Shown: in pieces, positions 46,006 to 56,454 of the stretch
Numbering within the stretch: position 1 is the stretch's first letter
Layout of the letters: the number at the start of each line of letters is the position of its first letter
NCBI GenBank assembly: GCA_963082975.1
Contig: OY720350.1
Coordinates: 8,265,488-8,329,487, forward strand
Direction: 5' to 3'
Length of the DNA stretch: 64,000 bases
From: Labia minor
Lineage: Eukaryota > Arthropoda > Insecta > Dermaptera > Spongiphoridae
The notes under the pieces: generated by a model
Told to the model about the DNA's origin: nothing
Database searches by the model: none
What the model saw: only the letters and a program-made list of their open reading frames with translations
Program-made: the position numbers and the translations under genes

Positions 46006-46649
46006 ATCATAAAAGAATGGTGCGGTTTCAGTAATTCGTAGGAAGATTGTAGGGAAATTTCTAAATGTTATATTGGTATCTCTGAAAGCCTACAACCCAA
46101 AAGTTTGTTTATAACCTCAACATCAGTTCTTGTACTGTTGTTGCGGTGAGTTTAATGAGTTACTATGTTCTCTGTTAAAGATAAAGCAAAGTATGTTTTA
46201 TTGATAGCTGAATTAAAATCCGACGTGAATTTGGAAGCGATCCACCACATAAAAATATCATAACACGCTGGTTTAAACAATTTGAAGAAACTGGATCAGT
46301 TCAGAAACGGAAATCAACCGGCAGACCAAGTGTACCGGCAAGGACCTATGCTTTGGCCTCCAAGGAGTCCAGACCTGACTCCTTGTGATTTTTTCTTGTG
46401 GGGTTACATCAAAAACATTGTTTATTCACAAAAAATTCGCGACCTGAACCACTTAAAAAACAGGATTAATGAAGCAATGATGCTCGTTTGGACATTTGTC
46501 GAGCGACTAAGGGCACCCATAATGAAATTTATTAATTATGTAAAAAAAAACTGTATGAGACGACAAATTAGATTAATAAACAACATTAACTGTAAGTAAT
46601 TCTGTTTTTCTTTAAACATTGTTCGAAACCGCACCATTCTTTTATGATT
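46006..46649 (+). mobile_element. Tc1/mariner-like element, internally deleted
   Basis: The inverted ends TCATAAAAGAATGGTGCGGT (then TTC) lie at 46,006 and 46,649. Coding on the plus strand has two parts. The HTH DNA-binding segment RREFGSDPPHKNIITRWF, with KQFEETGSVQKRKSTGRPS, lies at 46,221-46,333. The catalytic-domain segment WPPRSPDLTPCDFFLWGYIK, followed by NIVYS and a C-terminal helix region, runs to a stop at 46,599. The segments are in different frames and the region with the first two catalytic Asp residues is deleted. It is not autonomous. PRSPDLTPCDFFLWG is a signature of insect Tc1/mariner-type transposases. Confidence 0.85.
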
Positions 46650-47539
46650 ACAATGTATACCAAGAGACTACAAATATGATAGTAATATACTTACATTATA
46701 TTAATCTATTAAATGAATCTCTGTTTTAATTGGAAGATATCTTTTTAGATATGAATGCAATTCATGAATAACGTTAAGTCGAGAGTCCTTGATGCTGCTA
46801 CCTGCATTGAGAAGGACACCCAGTCCCCACTACACTCTATATTTAGGTGAATTCGAGCAAAAGGGAGGGAACATTCCCATATCCAGTCATCATAACTCTA
46901 TTAATAAGATTTACATTTGCATTAAAAAAGAATTGATGAAAAAATTAATGAACTAATTTTTTTATAATTTTTTTTTATTATTATTTTCTGATTAAAGAGA
47001 TAAAATTAAAAAAAAAAAATTAAATACATAATCATTGCAAACGATTATTCATTTTTGAGAATGGAATCAAAACGAAAAGATGAAAAAGAAAATATTTTTT
47101 ATAAAATACAAGAAAAAAATTGGTATAATTGAAATTATAACAGTAAATAGTTAAATTTTACTTATTTGTTAGAAGTAATATTAGTAAAAATGGTTGAAAT
47201 GTTTATGAATATAGTGAAGTTCTCAAAAGGAATTAGAACATTAGAATTCACTTAGAATGATGAAAATTTCTGCTGTATCCATACGTGTACATATTAAATA
47301 ATAAATATCGAAACAAATGCTCAGTTTATATTAGAGACATTGTGATATGACCATAGAAAGCAGATATTCCCCAAGAAGAATATTAAATAAAAGAAATAGA
47401 AGGTATCCTCTCAGTTTTAAATAAATCTTCGATTAAAGAATCTAATTTTGGAGAATAAAAAAAAAATGTTTATATGAAAAATTTACAAAATTTCTCTTAG
47501 TTATCCACATAAATCCAATAAATATTATCATATAAAGTA
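46650..47539. other. AT-rich stretch
   Basis: A GC-richer patch at 46,785-46,890 has, on the minus strand, a donor TGCAG followed by GTAGCA after CSGDWVSFSMQ. At 35 bases it is too short to call. Confidence 0.4.
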
Positions 47540-48068
47540 TAGTTTACACGGGCTTAGTACTTGTCATTAGTTCAGGGGTGGGCAAATATTTTTAATCGTG
47601 GGCCTTTTGAATGCCCGCCGGCCCGTTGAAAAAGTTGGCTCTTATTTTGATTTTTCATTCAATATGTCTCTAAAAAATAAATAAATAAATTTTTTTTATT
47701 AGTGTTTTCGAAATATGTTCCTCCTGCCCGGAAGACATTTTGAAAATTTCATTTTGGCCTGCGCTTAAAAGTATTTGCCCAGCCTAGTTTACACGGGCTT
47801 AGTACTTGTCATTAGTTCAGGGGTGGGCAAATACTTTTAAGCGTGGGCCAAAATAAAATTTTTAAAATGTCTTCCGGGCAAGAGGACCATATTTCGAAAA
47901 CACTAATAATTTTTTTTTTTTTTTTTTTTTTTAGAGACATTGAACGAAAAATCATAATAAGAGCCAACTTTTTCAACGGGCCGGCGAGCGTTCAAAAGGC
48001 CCAGGCTTAAAAGTATTTTGCCCACCCTTGAACTAATGACAAGTACTAAGCCCGTGTAAACTAGGCTT
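47540..48068. repeat. hAT-C palindromic cluster
   Basis: Two copies of one hAT MITE with CAGGGGTGGGCAAATA ends lie head to head: 47,573-47,786 and 47,818-48,030 (inverted). A 33-bp unique-looking segment containing TTTACACGGGCTTAGTACTT precedes the first copy (47,540-47,572) and sits between them (47,785-47,817). It follows the second copy in inverted orientation (48,031-48,064). The flanking segment is far longer than a hAT target duplication, so the structure arose by inverted duplication. A poly-T of about 27 bases is at 47,909-47,933. Confidence 0.75.
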
Positions 48069-48446
48069 AAGATTATACGCTCTAGTATCTTAGTAGAAAT
48101 AAAAAGTTTAACAAAAAAAAAAAAAAAAAAAAAAAAAATTATAATCAATATATAATACAATTTGTAAAATGAGTTATTTTTTTTTCAACTGACAACTTTG
48201 AGTTTAATTGCAGATCTCACTCCTGGCCTTTTACACCACATCGTATTAATTAAAAGAGATCTCCTCATTTAATTTGAATGCATTCTTGCTAGTGGTTGTT
48301 AATTACTTTAATGAGAGTATAGGCTGTTTATTAAATAGTTTCCAGTTTTTAATTCAAAATTATATATTTATTTATTGCAATACATAATAGTTTTTGAGAT
48401 TTTTTTAAAATTTTTGATTAATTAATTGTATTAATTATTAATTTAG
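48069..48446. other. AT-rich stretch
   Basis: Poly-A at 48,113-48,137. On the plus strand an acceptor-like GAGTTTAATTGCAG at 48,199-48,212 precedes a short open segment, which is not convincing. Confidence 0.4.
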
Positions 48447-48544
48447 TTCTAATATATGAAGATAAATTAAGTGCGCATGTGCAACAAACAGAATATTTAT
48501 ATTCTGTCCACCATCCCCAATTGAAAGCAAAGATTGCCAACCAA
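48447..48544 (+). CDS. candidate 98-nt exon, product unknown
   Basis: On the plus strand AATTATTAATTTAG (acceptor-like) precedes 48,447 and a strong donor, CCAA followed by GTGAGT, ends at 48,544. With two bases completing the first codon the frame reads LIYEDKLSAHVQQTEYLYSV, then HHPQLKAKIANQ, open throughout. It enters in phase 1 and leaves in phase 0. The composition is varied and partly GC-balanced. The acceptor lacks a good pyrimidine tract. No family is recognised. Confidence 0.3.
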
Positions 48545-49842
48545 GTGAGTTTTGTTTGTATATTAAGTCAATTCATTTTTTAATTTTTCAATGATAAATA
48601 ATATTATATTGATTTTGTAATATATTGATATGTCTTTTGATTTTTTTTTTCAATTTCTCTTAAAAATTGCAAATTCTAAGAGAGCAAGCATTTATTAAAG
48701 ATCAATTTAAGTTTTTCTTTTTAGTAACGTAAACGTTTGTCAAGTTTTATATGTTAAATGACAAAATAATGATTTTTAAAAATTTAACGGTTGGAAGATA
48801 CGTTTGAGGAGATTAGTTAAGAGTAGTGAGACTGACTAAATTTTATTCATTCATTCCTTTTGATTTTTTGGATCACACTTTTTTTTTGTCTTTGTTTAAT
48901 TATGCATGATGATAGATATTCGTATTTTCATTTTGTTTAAGTACGTGAATTAAGTTTTAACAAAAATATGTTAGTAAATTTAGGGATTGTTTTGAAATTT
49001 GATAGTATAAAAATAAAGTTTTCTTTTATTTCTATTTTCAATTTAAAAAACAAAAAAATAAACAAATTATTTAAAAATATGCGTTTTAATTAGGATTGGA
49101 AGGATGGTAAGGATATGGAAAGGAGTATAGAAGTTTGAAATTTATGTCTGTTTCAATAAGAAAATATATTTTGGGGAAAAAAATGTTAAATCTAATTTAA
49201 AATAAAAATAATATTAATAATAATAATAATGAAGGAGAAATAACCTTAATTATTTGCTTTATTTAGGTGATTGGTCATAATAATATTATTTTATGTCCAG
49301 TGTAATAATATAAAAGAATCACATCCTTACAGGAAGGACGCCATCTTATTTTAATCACTCTTTTAATCAATTAATTATAATTTGAATTTAACAAATATTA
49401 TTACAATTTATCTTGTTCAACTGCAGTTGTTGTTGTTGTTCAATTATATTTTCTGTATACACCTATTATATGTTATTTTTATAAATTTGTTTAAGGAAGA
49501 TATCGTATTACATTTTTAATTCCGATTATGGGGGTCAATATTCTTTCTAAAATCGATACAGGTGGAATATTAACGTTTCATTCATTCACTTTGATCCCTT
49601 TCACCTGGGACCGAATTCTTCAACTTGGACATTTACAATGTTACATCATATATCATAACGACTTTCACTTAAAATTCGATAATAAGTAGGTATGTTGTTT
49701 TCAAGATTTTGTTTTTTGTACCATTTAATTAAATGAAATAATTTTTAATATTTTAAATAAATAAATTGATTAATATAGAAAAAGCAAAAGAATACACTCT
49801 TTAACCACTTGTTAGAACAACTATAAATAATGCAAAAAAAAA
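48545..49842. other. AT-rich stretch
   Basis: On the minus strand a donor-like GGTCCCAG followed by GTGAAA near 49,606-49,613 stands without a clear exon. Otherwise nothing. Confidence 0.4.
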
Positions 49843-50306
49843 GTTGACCTGTAGCCAGGCGCAGAACCGACCGACGGTTTGAAATAAATTAATTTTCAGC
49901 TACAGAAACAATTTCAAATAATTTAAATGCATCTATTAATGCAATAAAAAACAGATATGGGTATATCATAAATATTTTTAATTTTATTTTATTTATAATA
50001 AATAAGGAGGCGCTGGTTGTGACGTAATGAAGGGCTGGGTGACGTCATATAATTTTAAATTAAGAAAAAACGAATGAAGATGATTTTTCCTGAGGATAAA
50101 ACCAATACAAAGTGCATGATTCGTGGAGATATGTAAAAAATCTCATGTGAAATTTGTTGTGAAAATAACCCTTCCCTTCCTATCGTCGATCGGTAATACT
50201 ACCACTATATACACTCCGGATATACACCAAAAGTTGATCAATTTATTTTACTGATACATTAAGTAAATATACCAAATTTTATCAAAATCCATTGAGCCGT
50301 TCAAAT
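49843..50306 (-). mobile_element. Helentron-like element H3, 5'-truncated
   Basis: On the plus strand it begins GTTGACCTGTAGCCAGGCGC (the 3' hairpin inverted) and ACCGACCGACGG. It then follows H3 through TGACGTAA at 50,020 and TGACGTCA at 50,040 to CCATTGAGCCGTTCAA, where it stops. The 5' microsatellite end is missing. Confidence 0.7.
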
Positions 50307-51628
50307 ACCCTTAATAATTATAAAAATAACCACAAAAGCTTTAATAAATACAAGTAAAATTAATATTAAAATTCTTATCGTTTGTAGTATAACTGAATTT
50401 CAATTTGTTTATATATTCTATAATGCTACTCATTCATTTAGTGCTTTCGCGATATTTGAGTATTTAAAAAAATTGTATTTTTTTTCTCTATGTGTTTTGA
50501 AGAAATAATTAAATAAACGTTGCCAGTCTCATTGTTTTATCAAAATTTTTTTTTTTGTTTAATCACTAAAGAAACTACTTATTGAATAATAAGTAAGGCC
50601 TTTTGGCAATAGAGCCTGTGTTTAATATTGATAGTGTTCTAGTTTAATATGCAATGAGAGTCTGTGTGTCAGGGCGGCTGTGGTTGATGCCAGGCTGGGG
50701 TCAAATGTCCTCAGTCAACCACTGAATGGGGGATGTTCTCGAAAGGGATGATTTATAGCATAACATGAATAGGAGTGGTGGATATGAGAGGGCAAAACAA
50801 AAAAAAAAAACAAAAAAATAAAAAATAAAAAATGAAATTATCAGGAATCATTGAAGATAATGACAACAGCTGGTAAAAAAAAATATAAAAATTATCAATT
50901 AAAAATAAATGTTATTTTAGATAGGGTGTGGAAATTAGTAATTAATTAATGAATTCTAAGAGAAAAATAGCAGATAGTCAGTCATATGTTGTTGGAAAAT
51001 GAATGATCGAAATACGCAGTCATTACTTGCAGAAGAATACAAGAGAAAGGAGGAGTTTCATTCATTCATTCATTCTTTTATTTTATTTTAAGTTCACTCT
51101 TTAACACGCATAATAAATGTTATTTTTACACGACATTTCAAGATGGAATTATTTGTAATCTAAAAATTAAAATAATATTATTTTCTTTTTTTTTTTTTTT
51201 TTAAATAGTAAATTTAATTAAAACTACAATATCAAGAATAAAAATCCATTTTTAAAGAAGATGGTAGAATTGAAATTTGTTATTAAGGTTGTTAACAATA
51301 AATTTTTGCTGAATTTTAAATATCTCTCAAAAGCAAATAAAACAATGTTAGTTCGCAACAAAAATGGTAGATGGCTTATAAATGTGGTAAAGAAATTTAA
51401 AAAAAAAAACAATTTCTTTTTATAATCCTTCTAAAATGAACTTTTGCTTCCAAGGTTTAAAGGAAACGACGAAAAGACAAAGATGAGGATGGATCGCGTT
51501 ATCATATTATATTAACTCTTGGCTCATGTTCAGGTAGCAAAAAAAAAGTAAACCTCATTTCCAACTCGAGCGGGAAGTTACTCTTTAGCGATTAGGGAGG
51601 AATTTTAATAAAATCGTCATCGAAGCTC
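50307..51628. other. AT-rich stretch with one GC-richer block
   Basis: 50,640-50,760 is GC-richer. On the plus strand a 23-codon frame starts MRVCVSGRLWLMPGWGQM, and an overlapping frame reads AAVVDARLGSNVLSQPLNGG after TGTGTCAG. Either could be an exon or neither. (ATTC)n at 51,058-51,075. Confidence 0.3.
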
Positions 51629-52078
51629 AATCCCCAAGATATTGCTTTGCCAGAGCCTTGCGTACTATTTTAGTTAGTAAACGCTTCTCGTTTATTAAAG
51701 AGACACATCATGAATGAATGAGAAGAAATATGAGGGATGCACATTGAGCTAGAAAACGGCATTTAACAATTTATCCAACAACTTAGAAGTTTTAATTAAA
51801 TCGAAAACATGAGTGTTGGATATAAATCAAAATTAACAAAGAAATTCATGTATTAAAAAAAAAAAAATAAAATCAAATGTGATAATAGAAGACAAGAATA
51901 ATGTAAAATTGTAAAAATATACTACTATGTAATATAAATTGTAAATTGCATTTTGATTTTACCGAGTTTGAGTTTTTGAAAAACTTTTTTTAGATTATGT
52001 ACCTTTTTTTTGAGGGGAAATCCGTCATGGACACCATTATATGGTAGGTCGCGTATTAAAAGCAATATCTTGGGGATT
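51629..52078. mobile_element. unclassified element with 20-bp perfect TIRs
   Basis: AATCCCCAAGATATTGCTTT at 51,629-51,648 is repeated exactly inverted at 52,059-52,078. The 450-bp span has no transposase. No target duplication is apparent, so the superfamily is open. Confidence 0.5.
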
Positions 52079-52169
52079 ATGCATTTAATCAAGTTATGGT
52101 TAGATTATGCAATTAAAAAGATTTAAAGTTTAGGATTATTTTTATTATATTCAATGAATTGTTTGTATT

Positions 52170-52742
52170 TTTACTATCTCGCAAATTTTCGATGTTGAGA
52201 TTTTGATGTTTTTATACGTTTTGAAGGTTCCTGAATCATTTTCACTAAGGTTGAGAAAAATTTATGTGTATGTGTATGTATGAAGATTCCGCAAAAACGG
52301 TTTGGGCTGAAATTTATTACACGGGCATAATTCGAAATTCGTAGTTTTCTATCAACTTTTGAGAAATGTAGCCCATTCGGAAGAGGACCATTACCTACCA
52401 CGTTTTCATTTTTTTTCCTCTAAATACATCGTAAATATAAAGTTATATGTTTGATAGTTTTGCACATGATTAAAAATTGTATAAAACTGCTATATATAGA
52501 ATTTCAGCTTGATTGAAACGCTGAAAGTACCAGGATTAATTTTTTAAACACTGCAAATCTCACGCGCCAACACGTGACGTGGTGCCATCAACAAAGAGTT
52601 GGCCAAACATGCGCTGGTTTAATAAATATTATTTATTAATTTTAATTTATAATTTATAATTAATTAAATTTAATTTAAATATAATAGATTATGTTATTTA
52701 ATCCAATTCAAATTGCGAGATAGTCGAGTGGAGACACTCCAG
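52170..52742 (+). mobile_element. Helentron-like element H1, full-length reference copy
   Basis: Starts TTACTATCTCGCAAATTTTC. It runs through TTTATACGTTTTGAAGGTTC, the TGTGTATGTGTATG run, ACTTTTGAGAAATGTAGCCC, CTGCTATATATAGAATTTCA, CTCACGCGCCAACACGTGAC and an AT-rich spacer. It ends GCGAGATAGTCGAGTGGAGA then CACTCCAG. The ACTATCTCGC start and GCGAGATAGT near the end are asymmetric inverted repeats. The distal GAGTG-GAGA-CACTC hairpin caps the 3' end. Confidence 0.8.
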
Positions 52743-54463
52743 CTAATTTTTACTTCTTTTTAAAATTAATTAGAAAAAAATTAGGTTTAATTAAAATGGA
52801 TGTTTTTGATAAATTATTAAAAATTTTAAATAATTACTTTTGAATGTACCAGGAAAACAAGTTCTTGTTTAACTTGATAATAAGAATGGGAAGAAAACGT
52901 ATAAAATTAAACCATCATAGATGTTTTCATAGAGTAATTATAAGAAGGAAATGAACTTTTTGTTTTTTGTTTTATATTACATATTTAAATTCATTTGAAA
53001 ATAATAGTTTCTATTCTAAAAATATATAAGATCTAAACAAAATGCAATGTTAATAGTTAACTTTGGTTTCTCTAAATTGGCATTGACTTGATTTCTATTA
53101 ACATGAATAGAAATGATTTGTTCAAAAAATGATGTCGAATCAGGAATGAACGGATGATGGATGATTCACGTATTAAAGAAAAATCAATGAGACTGGGCTT
53201 CTTTAAGAATTTTTATTTATGAACAGTAAAGGTAACAAAAGTTCTGATAGGTTGGAAAAAATTACTTACTTCCAAAAGAAAAATTTCGTAAATAAAAAAA
53301 CATAGGAAATAGTAAATCCTAGAGGGTCTCAAACTTTTTGAAGTTGGTACCAAAAACACTTATTACAAAAAGCTTAAATACCACTAAAATGATTTATTTT
53401 CTAAGTAACTGTACTACCGTCAGTTTATAAGATACCACAAATATAATATATATTATTAATATTAATATTAATATTAATATAATATAAAAATATGAGATAT
53501 TATTAAATGCCATTTTTAAAATTTTTCCATTAGGGAATGCATTCTTTCCTCCTTTTCACGCCTCTTCTCATGTTGTGAGAAATACATATCAAAAATTTAA
53601 TGAATTGGAAAATAGGCATAAAATATAATTTAAACAAATGGCGAAAAATTGAATAATGAGAAAATATCATGAATACCGTAAAGTGGAAAAAAATATTCTT
53701 GTTTCTATTTAAAGGAAGTAGACAGGTTTGTTTTATCTATAATAAAAATAGCAGTTTATTAATAAGTTTGTAATTATTTTTTTTCAGATGTCAACAGTTC
53801 AATTTTAAGAGGAGATATCTAAAAGAACCAGAATTTATTTAAATCTTTAGTACACACATAAATTACAGACTTACACTTACTAATGCGTACTCTTATAAAA
53901 AAAAAATGAATCTATTAACAGAACTTTATGTTTGATAATCTCGTGTAAGTTCATCCAGCTTATTCTCCAGATTTAGCACTATAAAAATATATCTATATTG
54001 ATTAATTGGAAAAAATAACTTAAATTAAGATATAAGTCATTAAACCTAAATGGGTAAGATTAATATTTTTATTATATGGTTAGAATAAGTTTCAAAATTA
54101 TAAAAAAAAAAAAAATAGAAATATTTTATTTGATCATTTAGGCTCAATTTTCGAATGAACTTCGAAAATTATTAATATTGTGATTAAAAATTTAATATAT
54201 ATAGAGAGAGAGGTATATGGTACTAAGTTTATCTATTTTATATTTTGATAATGAATAAAGTTTTAATAAAGTATTAATACTATACGATAATGTTTATTTT
54301 CTCTTTAAATTGTTTTGAGAATAATGTAATCATTTGGAATATTTAATTGAGAAAAAATCAGTATAAATACACATATAGCAGGGTGTGATTATTAAATTGG
54401 TTGAGTGAAATGATGCTGCAAAAGACATTCACTTCCATTTATCTGGTTGGATGAATGACATTA
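52743..54463. other. AT-rich stretch
   Basis: A decayed hAT-like end, AGGGTCTCAAACTTTTTG, lies at 53,323-53,340. (ATTA)-type runs at 53,450-53,480. Nothing else supported. Confidence 0.4.
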
Positions 54464-54634
54464 TTAGAGAGCGTAAATCGCCTCCCTTGACTTCATTTCG
54501 ATCTCATAGATGAACATGAATGGCTTTTGATGACCAACTTGAAGAGAACTTATCCCTTTATTATAGGACAATAGCATCAACTCTTCAATGAAGTTAATTA
54601 GATCAGGATCAAGAGAAATGATCAACTTCTCAAT
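54464..54634 (-). CDS. weak candidate terminal exon
   Basis: On the minus strand a frame without an ATG at its start is open for 56 codons to a TAA. It reads IEKLIISLDPDLINFIEELM, LLSYNKGISSLQVGHQKP and FMFIYEIEMKSREAIYAL. The region is less AT-rich than its flanks, and AATTGAG or AATTGAGAAG could act as an acceptor after a TCTCTTTTATT tract. The protein is not recognised. It could be an old transposon piece. Confidence 0.2.
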   Translation of the reverse strand: MEKLIISLDPDLINFIEELMLLSYNKGISSLQVGHQKPFMFIYEIEMKSREAIYAL

Positions 54635-54951
54635 TTATTATTAATAAAAGAGAGAATTTTTTGTTTTTTTTTAATATAATTTAAAATTAAAATAAATTCT
54701 TTAATTTTAAATAATCAAAGTATAAAAGTATATTTTTAAAAAATTCTAAATTGTTTTGGCTAATTTAATAAAAAAAAATGATAAAAATCAGAATAAACAA
54801 AAATATGAAGAAAAATATTTGTCAAAATAAAAAAAACTAATTTCATTGTAATTTTACACAAAATAAAAAAAAAATCAGTTCAGTCGTTAAGAATATAATA
54901 AAGTTTATTTGTAAAAGTTAGTTGTTATTCAGGAAAAACTAATAGCTATCA

Positions 54952-55077
54952 CAGCGATTCTCAACCTGTGGGGCGCGCCACCCTAGGGGGCGCGAGCTCA
55001 CTCCAAGGGGGGGGGGCGAGCATATTGTCCCGTTTTTTGAAAATTGGGCCGTGAATACTAAAAGGTTGAGAAACATC
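54952..55077. mobile_element. hAT MITE, GC-rich
   Basis: The left end CAGCGATTCTCAACCTGTGG and right end AAAGGTTGAGAAACATC form an imperfect inverted pair. The interior is GGGCGCGCCACCCTAGGGGG and a poly-G tract. The terminus is of the CAG(T/C)GATTCTCAACC type, but the interior differs from hAT-A. Target duplication is not clear. Confidence 0.6.
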
Positions 55078-55889
55078 CATCTAAAGAAGAATAAATTATT
55101 ATAAAAACAAATGAAAAAATGAAAAATGTTTTTAATGATTGAAAGTAGTTTGAAAAAATTTAGGCAAATTAATAATAAATATGTCTGTATAAAATTATTT
55201 TTAAAAAAATAGTTATTAAAAAAAACAACTTAGAATTATAAATTTAATTATAATTTAATAATTTAATTTTATAATTTGAGGGAAAAAAACAATTTGATTA
55301 TCATTTCTGATACAATTATCGAAATTCGTTTGTAGAATTAAATTTCATTCGATTGCATTCAATACGCGTAAATACTTATTCTATTTACCTATATAATAAG
55401 TTTATTATTCGTTATAGGTATATTAGTATGTTAAATGTAATAAATATTTTATATAAGTCTTTAAATATCATTATCTTTATTTTTAACTGATTTATCATAA
55501 GAATGAATGGAATTTATTCTTACATTTCGAAGTGTAATAATTTCTATTTAAGTTGTTGAATGGAAAATATAATTCTTATTTTCATTATATAAATTCTGTG
55601 TTAAAGCAATGGATGCGATTTACTTGGATGTTGATGGCCGAGTAAATACATTGGAATTTTTATTTATATTAAATGATTGCACACCATACTACTTTCTTTC
55701 TATCTATCTATCGACTGTGCTTGTGAAAGAAACATCTTTATGCAAATGTTAGCTTGTTCATGTTGTGAATTAGCTCACGTGGAAGAAATTCTTTATAATC
55801 TCTCTATATTATTATTATTATTATTATGAGTACATACGACATAAATGATCAGAAGCAATGAAAGTCAATATTTTGCATTGGGAATTAAT
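55078..55889. other. AT-rich stretch
   Basis: A GC-richer patch at 55,700-55,800 includes (CTAT)n and TTTATGCAAAT. No coding pattern. (ATT)n at 55,809-55,827. Confidence 0.4.
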
Positions 55890-56454
55890 TACGAGGGCAA
55901 TTCACAAAGTAGGTTACGTTTTGGAATTATTGTACAAAAAATTGTTTTTTATTATATACATTTGAAAGAGCAACTAAGATACTCTTTTTCTATAAAATCG
56001 CCAAAAAAAGTTGAGACATTTATTGTAGCGATGAAGGTGCTTCGAAATTCCTTCCTCATAGAAATCCGCCGCCTGAGTGTTGAGCCAACACACATTCTCC
56101 CAAAAAAGCACCAAAGTGTTTGCAAACATTGTAAGCTAGGAAGTTGATGGCAATAGTGTTCTGGGACAGAAAAGGTGTGATTCTTGTCATTTTCTGAAAC
56201 GTGGTACAACAATAAACTCTGATAGGTATTGCCAAACATCGCGAAACCTAAGAAGGGCAATTCAAAACAAGCGAAATTCAGCTCAAAAGTGTTGTTTTTG
56301 CACGACAATGCGCGACCTCACACGGCAAATGTCACACAGAATCTCCTTCAGACCTTCAAGTGGAAGGTTTTTCCTTCAACAATCAGGCGGCGGAATTCTG
56401 TACTAGTTTTGTCTTAATTCCAAAACGTAACCAACTTTGTGAATTGCCCTCGTA
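55890..56454. mobile_element. rearranged mariner element with inverted coding segments
   Basis: The TIRs TACGAGGGCAATTCACAAAG (then TAGGTTACGTTTTGG) lie at both ends. The right part, on the plus strand, has VFWDRKGVILV and LFLHDNARPHTANV, the mariner catalytic region with the HDNARPH motif that carries the second Asp. The left part, on the minus strand, has the C-terminal LHRYNKCLNFFWRF block. A short arm with CCGCCGCCTGA is present inverted at 56,060 and 56,385. So half of the element was inverted relative to the other, and stops and frameshifts abound. Confidence 0.75.

Noticed and set aside
47903..48160. 85-codon minus-strand frame
   Set aside because: Built from poly-T/poly-A runs and hAT-C MITE sequence.
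55952..56308. 118-codon minus-strand frame
   Set aside because: Lies within the rearranged mariner. Its first half is antisense to the catalytic segment, so it is not a separate gene.
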